Positions 10,115 to 20,600 are shown, counted from the first letter of the stretch. The stretch: 59,935 nucleotides of DNA from Opitutales bacterium (GCA_009691685.1 SIAU01000004.1:1-59935), one strand, 5' to 3'. Notes: generated from the letters alone by a model not told the origin. Numbers and translations are program-made.

Positions 10115-10999
10115 TTAGTGTAAATCTTGGATAACAACATCTGCAGGTCGAGTCGTAAGTCCCGGCCAAATTTTACGGCCAGGGTAAATGGATGTATTGA
10201 TACCAGTATATACGTTATCGCCAATGACTGTGCCGAATTTTCGACGCCCGGTATCGACCAACTTATCCGCCACCTTGCTGCTGTGAGTCTTGCCGTCATG
10301 GCGTAGATTAGAAGTCGTAGTACCAGCACCTAAATTAACTTTCTCCCCCAAAATGGAGTCACCGATATAGGACAGGTGTCCGACATTGGTCTCATTAAAA
10401 ATGACGCAATTCTTGATTTCAACGGCTTGGCCGATGTGACACTGCTGACCAATCGAAGTGGATCCTCGAATATAACAATTGGGTCCAATCTTACAATTAG
10501 AACCAATGATGACATCACCTTCAATAACCACACCGGGTAAAATTTTTGTACCAGCACCCACCGATAGTTTGCCATCTACATAAAGCGAGGAATGCGCGAT
10601 ACCTTTATTTTCCCATACAGTGTTTAGAGCTACCGCCAATTCGTTGGCTTTCAAAATATCCCAGCTGTAAACCATCAGAAAGCTTTTTTGCGCGTAGTGA
10701 ATTTTCTTTCCCCGCTCTTTATAAGTAATCAACGCCTCCCCGGCGGCATCTTGCAGTTCGCCAGCCGCTGAGTCATCGAAAAATTTAATCACTTCAAGAG
10801 GGTCCAACCATGCTTGGGGATGAACTTTTATCGCGGCGACTTCATCCTTAGAATAAGAACAGCCCGCGGTGGCTAAAGTCGTTTGGTGATGAGCTTCTAA
10901 GGTGATATTCGCTAAGGGAACTTGTGCCCAAGGGCGCGTGGCGACAATCGGTTCCGCTGCCACCGATACTTTGGATTTAATGAGATTATACAGAGGCAT
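10115..10999 (-). CDS. GlmU-like left-handed beta-helix acyltransferase lacking a recognisable full nucleotidyltransferase domain
   Basis: Hexapeptide repeats with GlmU-like HIGQAVEIKNCVIFNETNVGHLSYIGDSILGEKVNLGAGTTTSNLRHDGK; N-terminal ~110 aa lacks the LAAGxGTRM signature; located between glmM and glmS. Confidence 0.8.
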   Translation of the reverse strand: MPLYNLIKSKVSVAAEPIVATRPWAQVPLANITLEAHHQTTLATAGCSYSKDEVAAIKVHPQAWLDPLEVIKFFDDSAAGELQDAAGEALITYKERGKKIHYAQKSFLMVYSWDILKANELAVALNTVWENKGIAHSSLYVDGKLSVGAGTKILPGVVIEGDVIIGSNCKIGPNCYIRGSTSIGQQCHIGQAVEIKNCVIFNETNVGHLSYIGDSILGEKVNLGAGTTTSNLRHDGKTHSSKVADKLVDTGRRKFGTVIGDNVYTGINTSIYPGRKIWPGLTTRPADVVIQDLH

Positions 11000-11001
11000 G
11001 A

Positions 11002-12351
11002 TTAAGCTAAGTCTTTCTCCAAGGCTTGTTGGAAACGTTGCGTCCAGGCATCGACTTCCGCTTTCTCACGATGCTCAACTAAGATACGGATTTTATTTTC
11101 GGTTCCAGAATAGCGGATTAAGTGACGTCCCACTTGACCAAACGCTTGGTCCGCTTCGCGTATCGTCTTCTGCAATTGGGCTAAAGACTCAATCGGCGGC
11201 TTCGACTTAATTTTTATATTCAGTAATGTGCTGGGGTACTCATGCATGACTTTTACCAAGTCGGAAATTCTCTTACCCTGTTGTTTCATGATTCGTAAAA
11301 TCTGAATCGCACTCAGAATGCCATCACCCGTGGTCGCGTGATCTGCAAAAATTAAGTGACCCGAATTTTCGCCACCGAAGGAGAAACCGCCTTTACGAAG
11401 CGCTTCAATCACAGGTCGATCGCCCACGGCTGATGTCACGACGTTAATCCCGGCACCACGTAAGACTTCATGCAATCCAAGATTACTCATCACGGTCGTG
11501 ACCATCGTATCATTCCGCAAGAGGCCCGCTTGTTTAAGTGCCAGCGCACATAAAACTAAAATACGATCGCCGGATATGGATGCACCTGTTTCGTCGCTAA
11601 AAATAACGCGATCCGCATCACCATCAAAAGAAATACCGATATCCGCACCCTGCTCTTTCACGACTTTACCAGCGTATTCAGGATGCAAAGCCCCCACTCC
11701 GTCGTTAATATTCAAACCGTTAGGTTCGGCCGCTAACTTGATTACTTCAGCTCCCAGTTCTCGGAAAATCACCGGGGCGATTTGATAGGCCGCACCATGT
11801 CCGCAATCAATGACGATTTTCAGTCCAGATAAATCCACAATGCCAGCACTTTGTTTGGCGTATTCAATGTAACGGCCGCTGGCGTCATTAATCCGCAAAG
11901 CTTTTCCAATTTGTGCAGGAGCAACCAAGGGCTGCTTCTGTGATGAAATAATTTCGGCTTCAATCTGGCGTTCTAATTCGTCGGATAATTTATAACCGTC
12001 TGGTCCAAATATTTTTAGACCATTATCTTCATAAGAATTATGAGAGGCTGTTAGCATGATGCCGGCCCCACAACCCATCGATTTGGTTAAATGAGCGACC
12101 GCGGGGGTCGGCATCGGACCGACCAGAAAAACATCCATCCCGCTCGCCACGAGGCCACTCGTCAGCGCAGTTTCTAACATGTACCCCGAAATTCGGGTAT
12201 CCTTGCCAATCACCACGCGATTGTGATTTGCCCCTTTAGATTTTAAGACGCGGGAAATTGCCTGACCTGCCTTCAGCGCGACCTCAGAGGTAATTGGGTA
12301 CTCATTCGCGCGACCACGAATACCATCTGTACCAAATAACTTTTGGGTCAT
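11002..12351 (-). CDS. glmM: Phosphoglucosamine mutase
   Basis: LFGTDGIRGRAN, active-site TASHNSYEDNGLK, SFDGDADR, RYSGTENKIRIL. Confidence 0.97.
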   Translation of the reverse strand: MTQKLFGTDGIRGRANEYPITSEVALKAGQAISRVLKSKGANHNRVVIGKDTRISGYMLETALTSGLVASGMDVFLVGPMPTPAVAHLTKSMGCGAGIMLTASHNSYEDNGLKIFGPDGYKLSDELERQIEAEIISSQKQPLVAPAQIGKALRINDASGRYIEYAKQSAGIVDLSGLKIVIDCGHGAAYQIAPVIFRELGAEVIKLAAEPNGLNINDGVGALHPEYAGKVVKEQGADIGISFDGDADRVIFSDETGASISGDRILVLCALALKQAGLLRNDTMVTTVMSNLGLHEVLRGAGINVVTSAVGDRPVIEALRKGGFSFGGENSGHLIFADHATTGDGILSAIQILRIMKQQGKRISDLVKVMHEYPSTLLNIKIKSKPPIESLAQLQKTIREADQAFGQVGRHLIRYSGTENKIRILVEHREKAEVDAWTQRFQQALEKDLA

Positions 12352-12502
12352 AATATTTTTAAATTAGGTTAAAAAACATTATGAAGGTAAAGACACATTC
12401 ATTGAAAGATTAAAAGGCACCCAAGAAAGTGAAGATTGTGTGATTTTTTAACAACTTTTAAGCAGGTTTGACCATTATGCAATTGTGCGTCAAATGCGGG
12501 GA

Positions 12503-13783
12503 ATGAACTTGAATGAACCCACCGGCACTTCCGCCATCAAGTCCACCCCCTTCCGTTTTTACATCTCGGGATTAGTTCTTGGTACATTAGCCATCCAGAT
12601 TCAAACGGTTGCGATTGCCTGGCAGGTTTTTCAGTTAACCAAAGCGGATCATAAAGTGGCCGCGCTTGCCCTCGGCGGTATCGGCCTCGCTGAAGTCATT
12701 CCCTTTGTCGGTACAGTACTTTTTGCTGGTCACCTTGCCGACAATCACAATCGACATCGCATTGCCTGCAGCGCCCTGGGTTCCATGCTTTTGATTAGCT
12801 TAGTTCTATTTTTCATACCCAACTTTGAAACGCCTACCGTAAAATTAATCTTACTCTATTCCGTCGTCGTCCTAGGTGGATTCGCCCGAAGTTTTTTGAC
12901 AACGTCGCGACAGGCCATGCTGGCGGAAATCTTACCACGAGAACAAATGTCGAATGCCATTCGTTGGCGAAATACTTTGTTCGAACTCGCTTCCGTTTTA
13001 GGACCGGGCATCGGCGGAGTAATGCTTTGGCAAGGTGGCGCAAGCTTAGCCTACACCGTCATGAGTGTCTTACTTTTGTCGGCACTCATTTCCACCTCCT
13101 GCGTACGCACGAGTCAAAAATTACAATCCAAAGTTCGCGAGCCGATCTTTCAAAGCTTACGAGTGGGTATCAATTTCATGCTCGGTAAACGCGTCATGCT
13201 CGGCGCATTTACCTTGGATTTATTTGCGGTTCTCTTGGGTGGCGCCGTGGCGCTACTGCCTCTGTTTGCCGAAATGTTACAAGTAGGAGAATTAGGGTTT
13301 GGGGTCTTGCGAGCAGCGACTTCCAGCGGAGCCGTGATCACATCCATCTGCTTAATTTTCCTGTCTTCATTTAAAAACGCAGGTCGGGCACTGTATATCT
13401 CTTTCGCGATTTTCGGTTTCTGTATCATCGGTTTTGGCTTCGCCATTCCCATCGCAGAATTCCTGGGCTTTGGACTCATCGGTGCCTTTATCTTAAGTTG
13501 TCTATTTTTATTTATCTCCGGGGCCGCCGATGCGGTCAATGTCATCATCCGCCAAACGATATTACAAACCAGTGTGCCGCCGGAAATGATGGGTCGAGTG
13601 TCCGCCGTTACCGCCGTTTTTATCGGTTGTTCTAATGAACTTGGGATGGCAGAATCGGGCCTGATGGCTCGTCTATTCGGCACCGTAAATTCAGTCATCA
13701 TCGGCGGACTGGCCGTCTTCGGTGTGATGGGCATTACCGCGTGGCAATTTCCCGAAATTAGCAAACTTAAGAAAATTGGATAA
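12503..13783 (+). CDS. MFS transporter (EntS/MFS_3-like)
   Basis: ~12 TM segments; ALGGIGLAEVIPFVGTVLFAGHLADNHNRHRIA and ASRQAMLAEILPREQMSNAI-type MFS_3 motifs; start placed at MNLNEPTG. Confidence 0.85.
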   Translation: MNLNEPTGTSAIKSTPFRFYISGLVLGTLAIQIQTVAIAWQVFQLTKADHKVAALALGGIGLAEVIPFVGTVLFAGHLADNHNRHRIACSALGSMLLISLVLFFIPNFETPTVKLILLYSVVVLGGFARSFLTTSRQAMLAEILPREQMSNAIRWRNTLFELASVLGPGIGGVMLWQGGASLAYTVMSVLLLSALISTSCVRTSQKLQSKVREPIFQSLRVGINFMLGKRVMLGAFTLDLFAVLLGGAVALLPLFAEMLQVGELGFGVLRAATSSGAVITSICLIFLSSFKNAGRALYISFAIFGFCIIGFGFAIPIAEFLGFGLIGAFILSCLFLFISGAADAVNVIIRQTILQTSVPPEMMGRVSAVTAVFIGCSNELGMAESGLMARLFGTVNSVIIGGLAVFGVMGITAWQFPEISKLKKIG

Positions 13784-13827
13784 ATCTTTTCTCGCTTATC
13801 ATTTTAGTTTCCAGCAAACCACCCGCC

Positions 13828-15633
13828 ATGGCTCTCTTAAGTTTACTCGATATCTGCGTTAATTTCGGCGGGCCAGCCGTGCTTGATCATTTAAATCTCC
13901 AAATCGAAGAAGGCGAAAGAGTCTGTTTATTAGGTCGCAACGGAGCAGGTAAAACCACGCTCATGCGCATTGCCGCCGGCGAAATGGCGCCTGACTCCGG
14001 AGTCATTACTCACCACGAAGGCGTGACTCAAGCCCGACTAACCCAAGAAATTCCGCATCACTTACCTGGTAACGTGCAGAGCATTGTCGAAAGCGGTTTA
14101 CGTACCGACTCCCTCGAAGAAGAATGGGAACGCGATGTCCGCGTCGATAGCTTAATCGAGCGCCTTGGTCTCGACCCGGAAAAAGCGTTTGATGATTTAT
14201 CCGGTGGGCTGAAGCGTCGCTGCTTACTCGCCCAAGCGCTCGCCGCGAAGCCCGATTTACTTTTACTCGACGAGCCAACCAATCACATGGACTTGGAGTC
14301 GATTCTGTGGATGGAAGAATTTTTGTTAGAAGAAAAGATTCCTCTTTTATTCGTCACGCACGATCGCGCATTTCTCCGTCGCATGGCCAATCGCATCATC
14401 GAACTCGACCGCGGAAAGCTCATGAGTTGGTCTTGCGATTACGATACTTACTTAGTTCGAAAAGATGAATTGTTTATCGCGGAGGAACGTCAAAAAGCCG
14501 CCTTCGATAAAAAACTTTCCCAAGAAGAAGCCTGGTCACGCAGAAGTCCGGGCGCGCGCCGCACCAAATCCAATGCCCGGATGGAGGCGTTGAAAGTCCT
14601 CCGACAGGTCCGTGCCGATATGCGTAGTGTCACGGGTGCCGCTAAAATGGAAATTAGTAACGCCGATCGCTCCGGCGAACGAGTAGTTGAAGCCGAAAAC
14701 ATTGAATTTTCTTACGGCAACGACCAGAAAGTGATTCGTGATTTAACCTTGCGCTTAAATCGTGGAGATAAAGTCGGTCTCATCGGTCCCAACGGAGCTG
14801 GTAAAACTACTTTAGTTAAAATGTTAATGGGCCAACTCGAGCCAACCGGTGGTAATATTAAATTTGGGACCAAACTCGAAGTCGTTTACTTCGACCAAAT
14901 GCGCGGGCTGATTAATGACGATTTAACGGTCGCCGAAAATCTCGCCGGAGATTCCGACACGGTTGAAGTGCAAGGACGCTCCCGACATGTGATCAGCTAC
15001 CTTCAGGATTTTCTCTTCGAACCGACCCGCGCGCGCTCCAAAGCCAAAGTGCTGTCGGGGGGTGAACGTAATCGACTGCTCTTGGCGCGTCTCTTCACCA
15101 AACCGGCCAATGTCTTGGTTCTCGATGAACCGACCAATGATTTAGACGCAGAAACTTTAGACGTACTTGAAGATCTTCTCGTCGAATATAAAGGCACGCT
15201 CATTATCGTCAGTCACGATCGTGATTTCCTGGATAACGTCGTCACAAGTACCCTCGTCTTTGAAGGCAATGGCATTGTCACCGAACATGCCGGTGGTTAT
15301 ACCGATTGGCGTAATGAAGTAGAACGAATCGCAAACGGTAAACGCGCACAGCCCATCGCGGCCAAACCGAATGCGGCACCCGAAATAAAACCAGTCGCCG
15401 GCAAATCATCTAAATTAAGTAATAAAGACCGCCAAGATATCGTTGAGTTGCCCGGTAAGATTGCCGAACTCGAAGCGGAACAATCTAAGATAGCTGTCCA
15501 GTTAGCCGATTCAGAAGTGTATAAAAACGGTGGAGCACTTTTTGCTGAATTACAAAAACGCCTTCAAGCGATTGATGCAGAACACCATGCGGCCATGCAG
15601 CGGTGGCTAGAGCTCGAATCTCGAAAGGGTTAA
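13828..15633 (+). CDS. ABC-F family ATP-binding protein (Uup-like)
   Basis: Two ABC domains (GRNGAGKTTLMRI/LSGGLKRR; GPNGAGKTTLVKM/LSGGERNRLLLARL), C-terminal coiled coil. Confidence 0.94.
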   Translation: MALLSLLDICVNFGGPAVLDHLNLQIEEGERVCLLGRNGAGKTTLMRIAAGEMAPDSGVITHHEGVTQARLTQEIPHHLPGNVQSIVESGLRTDSLEEEWERDVRVDSLIERLGLDPEKAFDDLSGGLKRRCLLAQALAAKPDLLLLDEPTNHMDLESILWMEEFLLEEKIPLLFVTHDRAFLRRMANRIIELDRGKLMSWSCDYDTYLVRKDELFIAEERQKAAFDKKLSQEEAWSRRSPGARRTKSNARMEALKVLRQVRADMRSVTGAAKMEISNADRSGERVVEAENIEFSYGNDQKVIRDLTLRLNRGDKVGLIGPNGAGKTTLVKMLMGQLEPTGGNIKFGTKLEVVYFDQMRGLINDDLTVAENLAGDSDTVEVQGRSRHVISYLQDFLFEPTRARSKAKVLSGGERNRLLLARLFTKPANVLVLDEPTNDLDAETLDVLEDLLVEYKGTLIIVSHDRDFLDNVVTSTLVFEGNGIVTEHAGGYTDWRNEVERIANGKRAQPIAAKPNAAPEIKPVAGKSSKLSNKDRQDIVELPGKIAELEAEQSKIAVQLADSEVYKNGGALFAELQKRLQAIDAEHHAAMQRWLELESRKG

Positions 15634-16436
15634 TTTTTGGTCTTCGTCAAATGGAGTGAACGATAAGTAAGCTCACCGCTCTGCGCATCGCGATAAAGCC
15701 TCGATCCCTTTACGCCCGCGAAGTCGAGGGCCAGTTTATGCCAGTAGTTGGGCAAGCAGTCTTTTACCATTTGTGTATAACGGGGCGTGTTTAATTCCAT
15801 ACCGCGAATAATTTCAGGATTAATCAGACGCATCAAATTTACATGCAGTGAAGGCTGACCAAATAAATCTTTCATCCACTCCTCTACTCCGCTTTCATAT
15901 CTTAAGTCTGCGTACACGAATTGCCCGCCAGGTTTTAAGACACGGGCAACTTCTTTCAAGAATTGAGAGAAATCAGGATAGCAATGGGAGGCTTCAACAT
16001 TGATCACGACATCAAAACTTTCATCAGCGAAAGGTAAGTTCATCGCATCCCCTTGTATAAATTTTAATCCCGAGACGGCGTGACGACCTCGGCAATATTC
16101 AATAGCTGCAGGATTTAAATCCATCGCCACATATTCGGCAGGCTTTAGATATCGAGTAAGGTAAGAGGCGCCCCCACCGTGTCCGCAACTCACCTCGAGT
16201 ACTCTTTTACTTTTAAAATCTGCGTACGAAGCGATGTGCTGATAAAGCTGAATATTGGGTCGATTTTTTTCATCCGAAATCTCCAATGGAATCTGCATGC
16301 GCGGATCACTCTCAAAAGCATAATTTAGAAAATCGATCCCTTGGCTTTTCACTTTTCGCGTAAAATACGGATACCACCACTGCCAAAGTTTTTGACGGAA
16401 ATACGGACGGGCTAAGATGGATTCAATGAGTGCCAT
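15630..16436 (-). CDS. Class I SAM-dependent methyltransferase (small molecule/lipid type)
   Basis: VLEVSCGHGGGASYLTRYLKP motif I, GDAMNLPFADESFDVVINVEASHCYPD, RVLKPGGQFVYADLR. Confidence 0.85.
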   Translation of the reverse strand: MALIESILARPYFRQKLWQWWYPYFTRKVKSQGIDFLNYAFESDPRMQIPLEISDEKNRPNIQLYQHIASYADFKSKRVLEVSCGHGGGASYLTRYLKPAEYVAMDLNPAAIEYCRGRHAVSGLKFIQGDAMNLPFADESFDVVINVEASHCYPDFSQFLKEVARVLKPGGQFVYADLRYESGVEEWMKDLFGQPSLHVNLMRLINPEIIRGMELNTPRYTQMVKDCLPNYWHKLALDFAGVKGSRLYRDAQSGELTYRSLHLTKTKN

Positions 16437-17164
16437 TATTGCCAGACTCCTTGTGCTTTAAGTTCACGCGTAGCGGCCTCAGCCCATCCACGATTGGCAA
16501 CCGGGCTAGCGGGACTCGGGTGCAAGACCTTCGCAAATTGAATAGGATAACCCTCGAGTGCTTCACGAGCCCGCGTTTCGGCATATCCGCCCACACCCAC
16601 AACGGTTTTAATTTTCATCTCATCCACCAATACTCGCAGGTAGGCATCACACGCTTCGTTCACCGCGCGAATGGATTCAGCCGGAAGTTCTTCGGGGACA
16701 ACATTGCGTCCAATTTTCGTATTTTCGATAAAGAGCAACGGATTGTAATTATGAACCCAATGATCTTTGAAAAAATTATCAGCGGAACCGAATCGCTCTT
16801 TAAATAATCCCCACAGTCTTCGTCCGCTCACTTCCGATCTCGTGCAAGCAAAGCCCGTGACTTTTTTACTAGGATGCTCTCGATCGGGGCGACCGACTGG
16901 CCGCTCCAAACTCATCCAGTCACGAACCGATTCTATTTCTCCAAAAGGTATTCCCGTCTGCGCCATTCCGAACGGGCCAGGATTCATCCCTAGAAAAAGT
17001 ACTTTTTTTGGTCCTATCGCACCGTATTGGGTTAAATAGGCTTCGTGCGACTCCCATGCGTAGTCCAAAGGACTGTAAACATAATCAGCCGGACTGGGAA
17101 ATTGCAGGTCACGTAATTGTGAACGCAGTTTTATTGTGGCTTTGATTATGTCGGACGCGGACAT
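16436..17164 (-). CDS. SMUG1-type uracil-DNA glycosylase
   Basis: GMNPGPFGMAQTGIPFGEI (family 3 UDG motif), C-terminal LHPSPASPVANRGW. Confidence 0.9.
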   Translation of the reverse strand: MSASDIIKATIKLRSQLRDLQFPSPADYVYSPLDYAWESHEAYLTQYGAIGPKKVLFLGMNPGPFGMAQTGIPFGEIESVRDWMSLERPVGRPDREHPSKKVTGFACTRSEVSGRRLWGLFKERFGSADNFFKDHWVHNYNPLLFIENTKIGRNVVPEELPAESIRAVNEACDAYLRVLVDEMKIKTVVGVGGYAETRAREALEGYPIQFAKVLHPSPASPVANRGWAEAATRELKAQGVWQ

Positions 17165-17274
17165 GGACCTATCACAATCCCAGGACGCCAAGGGGTCGAG
17201 TCCGAAGGTTAAATTTACCACGATTTCCCCTTGCACTCTCGGCGGGACAATTAAATGTCTGACGTTCTACACAC

Positions 17275-19224
17275 GTGAGCAAACAACCGTCTTGGACTAT
17301 CAAACACGCCGAAGATTACTACGGCTTCAAACGCTGGGGAGGTAATAACTTCTCGGTCGACACCCAAGGGAATCTTTGTGTTCACCCGAAAGGCGATCAT
17401 CGTAAGATTCGCATCGTCGATATTGTGAAGGAAGCGGAAGCGTCTGGCTTAAAACCGCCCCTGACGATTCGTGTTCAAGATTTACTTCGTCATCGCGTCA
17501 CGCAAATCAACGAAGCGTTTCGTCGGGCCATCGAAGAAGAAGATTACCACGCACGTTATCGCGGAGTTTTTCCGATTAAAGTAAATCAATTGCGCGAAGT
17601 CGTAGAAGAAATTCTCGATGCCGGTGAAGAGTATGATTTCGGATTAGAAGCTGGGTCTAAACCAGAACTGATTATCGCCCTGGCCTTACTCGAAAATCGT
17701 AAAGCCTTACTCATCTGTAACGGTTACAAAGATGAAGAGTACATCGAGCTAGCCTTGATGGGTCGCCGCCTCGGCAAACAGACGATTATCGTCGTCGAAC
17801 AACTTTCCGAAGTAGATGCCATCATCCGCATTGCCCGTCGGATGGGCGTGCAGCCTCACATCGGCATTCGGGTTAAATTAACCACGGCGGGCGAAGGTAA
17901 ATGGGCCGACAGTACAGGCGAAAATGCCAAGTTCGGCTTAACCGCTTCCGAAATTGTTGTCGCGGCCGAAAAATTAACGAAGGCGAAAATGAAAGATGCT
18001 CTGCGTCTCGTTCACTTCCACATCGGCTCACAGGTTCCCAATATTGGTACCATCAAGAAAGCGGTTACCGAAGCTGCGCGTTTTTACTGCGAACTTAAAC
18101 GCATGGGCTTCCCCATGGGTCTGCTCGATGTCGGTGGCGGTCTCGGTATCGACTACGATGGCAGTCGTTCCGCTTTTGAGTCTTCCATGAATTACACCAT
18201 GGAAGTGTACGCGCGCGACGTCGTAGCGAATATCAAACAAATTTGCGAAGAGAGTAAAATTGAAGTTCCCGATATTGTTTCGGAGTCCGGTCGCGCCTTA
18301 GTCGCTCCTCACTCCATTTTAATTTTCGAAGCGGTTGATCGCATTTCGCGCGATGAAAATCTTGAAGGTAAGCCGAGCGCTAAGGCTCACCAAATCGTCA
18401 AAGAGTTAGAAGCGATTCGGAAAAACAAACGCAAGTTCGACCCTCTCGAGCGTTATCACGACGCGAAACAAAAACGCGAAGAAGCTCACGCCCGTTTTAA
18501 TCTTGGTAATTTAAAATTAACGGATCGTGCGATGGCCGACCAACTCTTCTGGGACATCTGCCGCCAAATCCGTCAAAGCCTCTCCAGCACTGCCGATATT
18601 CCTGATGAACTCGCCCGCCTCGACTCCATGCTTGCGGAGCAATACGTCTGTAATTTCTCCGTATTCCAATCGCTGCTCGACCACTGGGCACTCGATCAAC
18701 TCTTCCCCATCGCGCCGATTCACCGTCTCAATGAACGTCCCACCGTTCAAGCGACCCTCGTTGATATCACCTGCGATTCCGATGGTAAGGTGGATGACTT
18801 TATCGACCTCGAAGATGTTCGTCGCACTTTAGCCCTACACACACTTAAAGAAGGTCAACCCTACTACATCGGTGCCTTCATGGTCGGGGCGTACCAAGAT
18901 ATCATGGGCGACTTGCATAATCTATTTGGTCGAGTCAATGAAGCCCACGTTTTCTTAGAAGATGACGAAGAAGATGGTTTCTACATCGAAGAAAGTATTC
19001 CCGGTTACTCCGTGGGACGGATTCTCGATATGATTCAATATAACTCCGAGGATCTTTGTCGCATGCTTAAACGTCAGGTCGATAAAGCGACCAAGGCCGA
19101 CTCTGTTCGCCCTCGTGAAGGCGTCGCAATGGTTGATTTGTATGAACGTTTAATGCGTGGTCGTACTTACCTCATTCCGCATCGCGAAGAAAAGTCCAGT
19201 CTGCGGAAATCGAAAAAGAAATAA
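17275..19224 (+). CDS. speA: Biosynthetic arginine decarboxylase
   Basis: Fold-III PLP decarboxylase: GVFPIKVNQLREVVEEI, GLEAGSKPELI, HFHIGSQ, LDVGGGLGIDYDGS; GTG start. Confidence 0.95.
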   Translation: MSKQPSWTIKHAEDYYGFKRWGGNNFSVDTQGNLCVHPKGDHRKIRIVDIVKEAEASGLKPPLTIRVQDLLRHRVTQINEAFRRAIEEEDYHARYRGVFPIKVNQLREVVEEILDAGEEYDFGLEAGSKPELIIALALLENRKALLICNGYKDEEYIELALMGRRLGKQTIIVVEQLSEVDAIIRIARRMGVQPHIGIRVKLTTAGEGKWADSTGENAKFGLTASEIVVAAEKLTKAKMKDALRLVHFHIGSQVPNIGTIKKAVTEAARFYCELKRMGFPMGLLDVGGGLGIDYDGSRSAFESSMNYTMEVYARDVVANIKQICEESKIEVPDIVSESGRALVAPHSILIFEAVDRISRDENLEGKPSAKAHQIVKELEAIRKNKRKFDPLERYHDAKQKREEAHARFNLGNLKLTDRAMADQLFWDICRQIRQSLSSTADIPDELARLDSMLAEQYVCNFSVFQSLLDHWALDQLFPIAPIHRLNERPTVQATLVDITCDSDGKVDDFIDLEDVRRTLALHTLKEGQPYYIGAFMVGAYQDIMGDLHNLFGRVNEAHVFLEDDEEDGFYIEESIPGYSVGRILDMIQYNSEDLCRMLKRQVDKATKADSVRPREGVAMVDLYERLMRGRTYLIPHREEKSSLRKSKKK

Positions 19225-19225
19225 C

Positions 19226-19708
19226 CTACGCTAGAATAATTTTCTTACGTTTGAGATAATCTAGCGTAAGAGGTTGATCTGCGTTGTGATTTTCGTGGGA
19301 GACAACCTCGGCGAGCCATGCCCAATGGTCGCCGCCATCCAGGCGCGTCGTGAACTTAAGTCTTACCGTCGCCAGTGAACCTTTCAATTCATACAGTTCA
19401 TCCTCGGTCCGTTGAATACGCTCACCCAGCTTCTTAATTTTATCGATTTTGTGACCCGATTTTTTGCCGAGTAAATTAACCAGGTTCGACATTTTATCGG
19501 TCATGAAATTGAGAATTCCGACGGGGTTAGATTCCAGGTTTTCGAGTGTCTTCGTTCCCTTGTACACCCCAACGATATAGCGCTTCGGCTTCATGGATAT
19601 GGGCGTGACGTAACTACAGATGTTTAGATTTCCTTTGCCATAGGCAGTCGTCGATAGGCTATAAATCGGGCCATCGACACGATTCCATGGTTTAACTCGT
19701 ATTTTCTT
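19226..19708 (-). CDS. Flavin reductase-like (FMN-binding) domain protein
   Basis: Split-barrel flavoprotein pattern NRVDGPIYSLSTTAYGKGNLNICSYVTPISMKPKRYIVGVYKGTKTLENL; start placed at MKKIRVKPWN. Confidence 0.7.
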   Translation of the reverse strand, partial: KKIRVKPWNRVDGPIYSLSTTAYGKGNLNICSYVTPISMKPKRYIVGVYKGTKTLENLESNPVGILNFMTDKMSNLVNLLGKKSGHKIDKIKKLGERIQRTEDELYELKGSLATVRLKFTTRLDGGDHWAWLAEVVSHENHNADQPLTLDYLKRKKIILA

Positions 19709-19794
19709 CATAATCTCGTTAATCACTTTTAAAGAAACATGGCGACTCGCAACCCGACGTCTCATTTTATTTCGTCACTCTAACTTATTTTGAA

Positions 19795-20532
19795 ATGCTA
19801 AAAGTAGTCGCCCTCCATGGCTTTACGGGAAGTCATCAAGATTTCGAGCCACTCAAATCGATGGTGAATGACGATTTAATTGAATTCGTTACCCCCGATT
19901 GGCCGGGTCATGGGAAATTAAAACAGGAAACAGATGTCCCGAAATATTCCCTGGAGGCCCACATGGAAATCATTTCCGAGGCCGTGGGTTCGAGCAAACG
20001 CGTCATTTTATTAGGCTACTCCATGGGTGGCCGACTCGCACTTAATTGGGCACTCAACCATCCTGACCGAATTCAGAAACTGATTCTTATCGGAGCTAGT
20101 CCCGGTATCGCCGATGAGACTCAATTGGCCGAACGACTAAAAGGAGATCAAGCTCTCGCTCACTTCATTCGTATTCATGGCGTGAAACCATTCATCAAGT
20201 ACTGGAATGGAAAAACTTTCTTTCGTCCGCTCATGGCGCTACCTCCCGATCGACTAGATTCGATTTTAGAACGTCGCTTAAAAAACACTCCCGAAGGCCT
20301 GGCCCTGAGTCTTGAAAATGTCGGTACCGCCAGCCTCCCTTCCCTTTGGCCCCGACTCAAGGAACTGCGCTGCCCAGTGGATATCGTGGTCGGAGAAAAG
20401 GATCCTAAGTTTATCGAGATTGGCTACCGCATGGGCGAATGCATCCCCAAGGCCAGAATCAGCATTATCGAGTCAGCCGGCCACGCTTTACACCTCGAAA
20501 GACCCGAAGATATTGCCACCTTAATTGGGTGA
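19795..20532 (+). CDS. menH: Alpha/beta hydrolase, MenH-like (SHCHC synthase)
   Basis: LHGFTGS, DWPGHG, LLGYSMGGRLAL nucleophile elbow, AGHALHLERPE; MenH-like order. Confidence 0.75.
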   Translation: MLKVVALHGFTGSHQDFEPLKSMVNDDLIEFVTPDWPGHGKLKQETDVPKYSLEAHMEIISEAVGSSKRVILLGYSMGGRLALNWALNHPDRIQKLILIGASPGIADETQLAERLKGDQALAHFIRIHGVKPFIKYWNGKTFFRPLMALPPDRLDSILERRLKNTPEGLALSLENVGTASLPSLWPRLKELRCPVDIVVGEKDPKFIEIGYRMGECIPKARISIIESAGHALHLERPEDIATLIG

Positions 20533-20588
20533 TTTTTGGACAAAATACTTAGTTTAACTGAGGTATTGACAGTGAACAAAGTTTCATA

Positions 20589-20600
20589 GAACATCCGTTC
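20589..20600 (+). promoter_or_regulatory. Putative LexA-binding site (GAACATCCGTTC) upstream of lexA
   Basis: Perfect GAAC-N4-GTTC palindrome 3 nt before the lexA ATG, downstream of a TTGACA -35-like hexamer (20565-20570). Confidence 0.6.
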
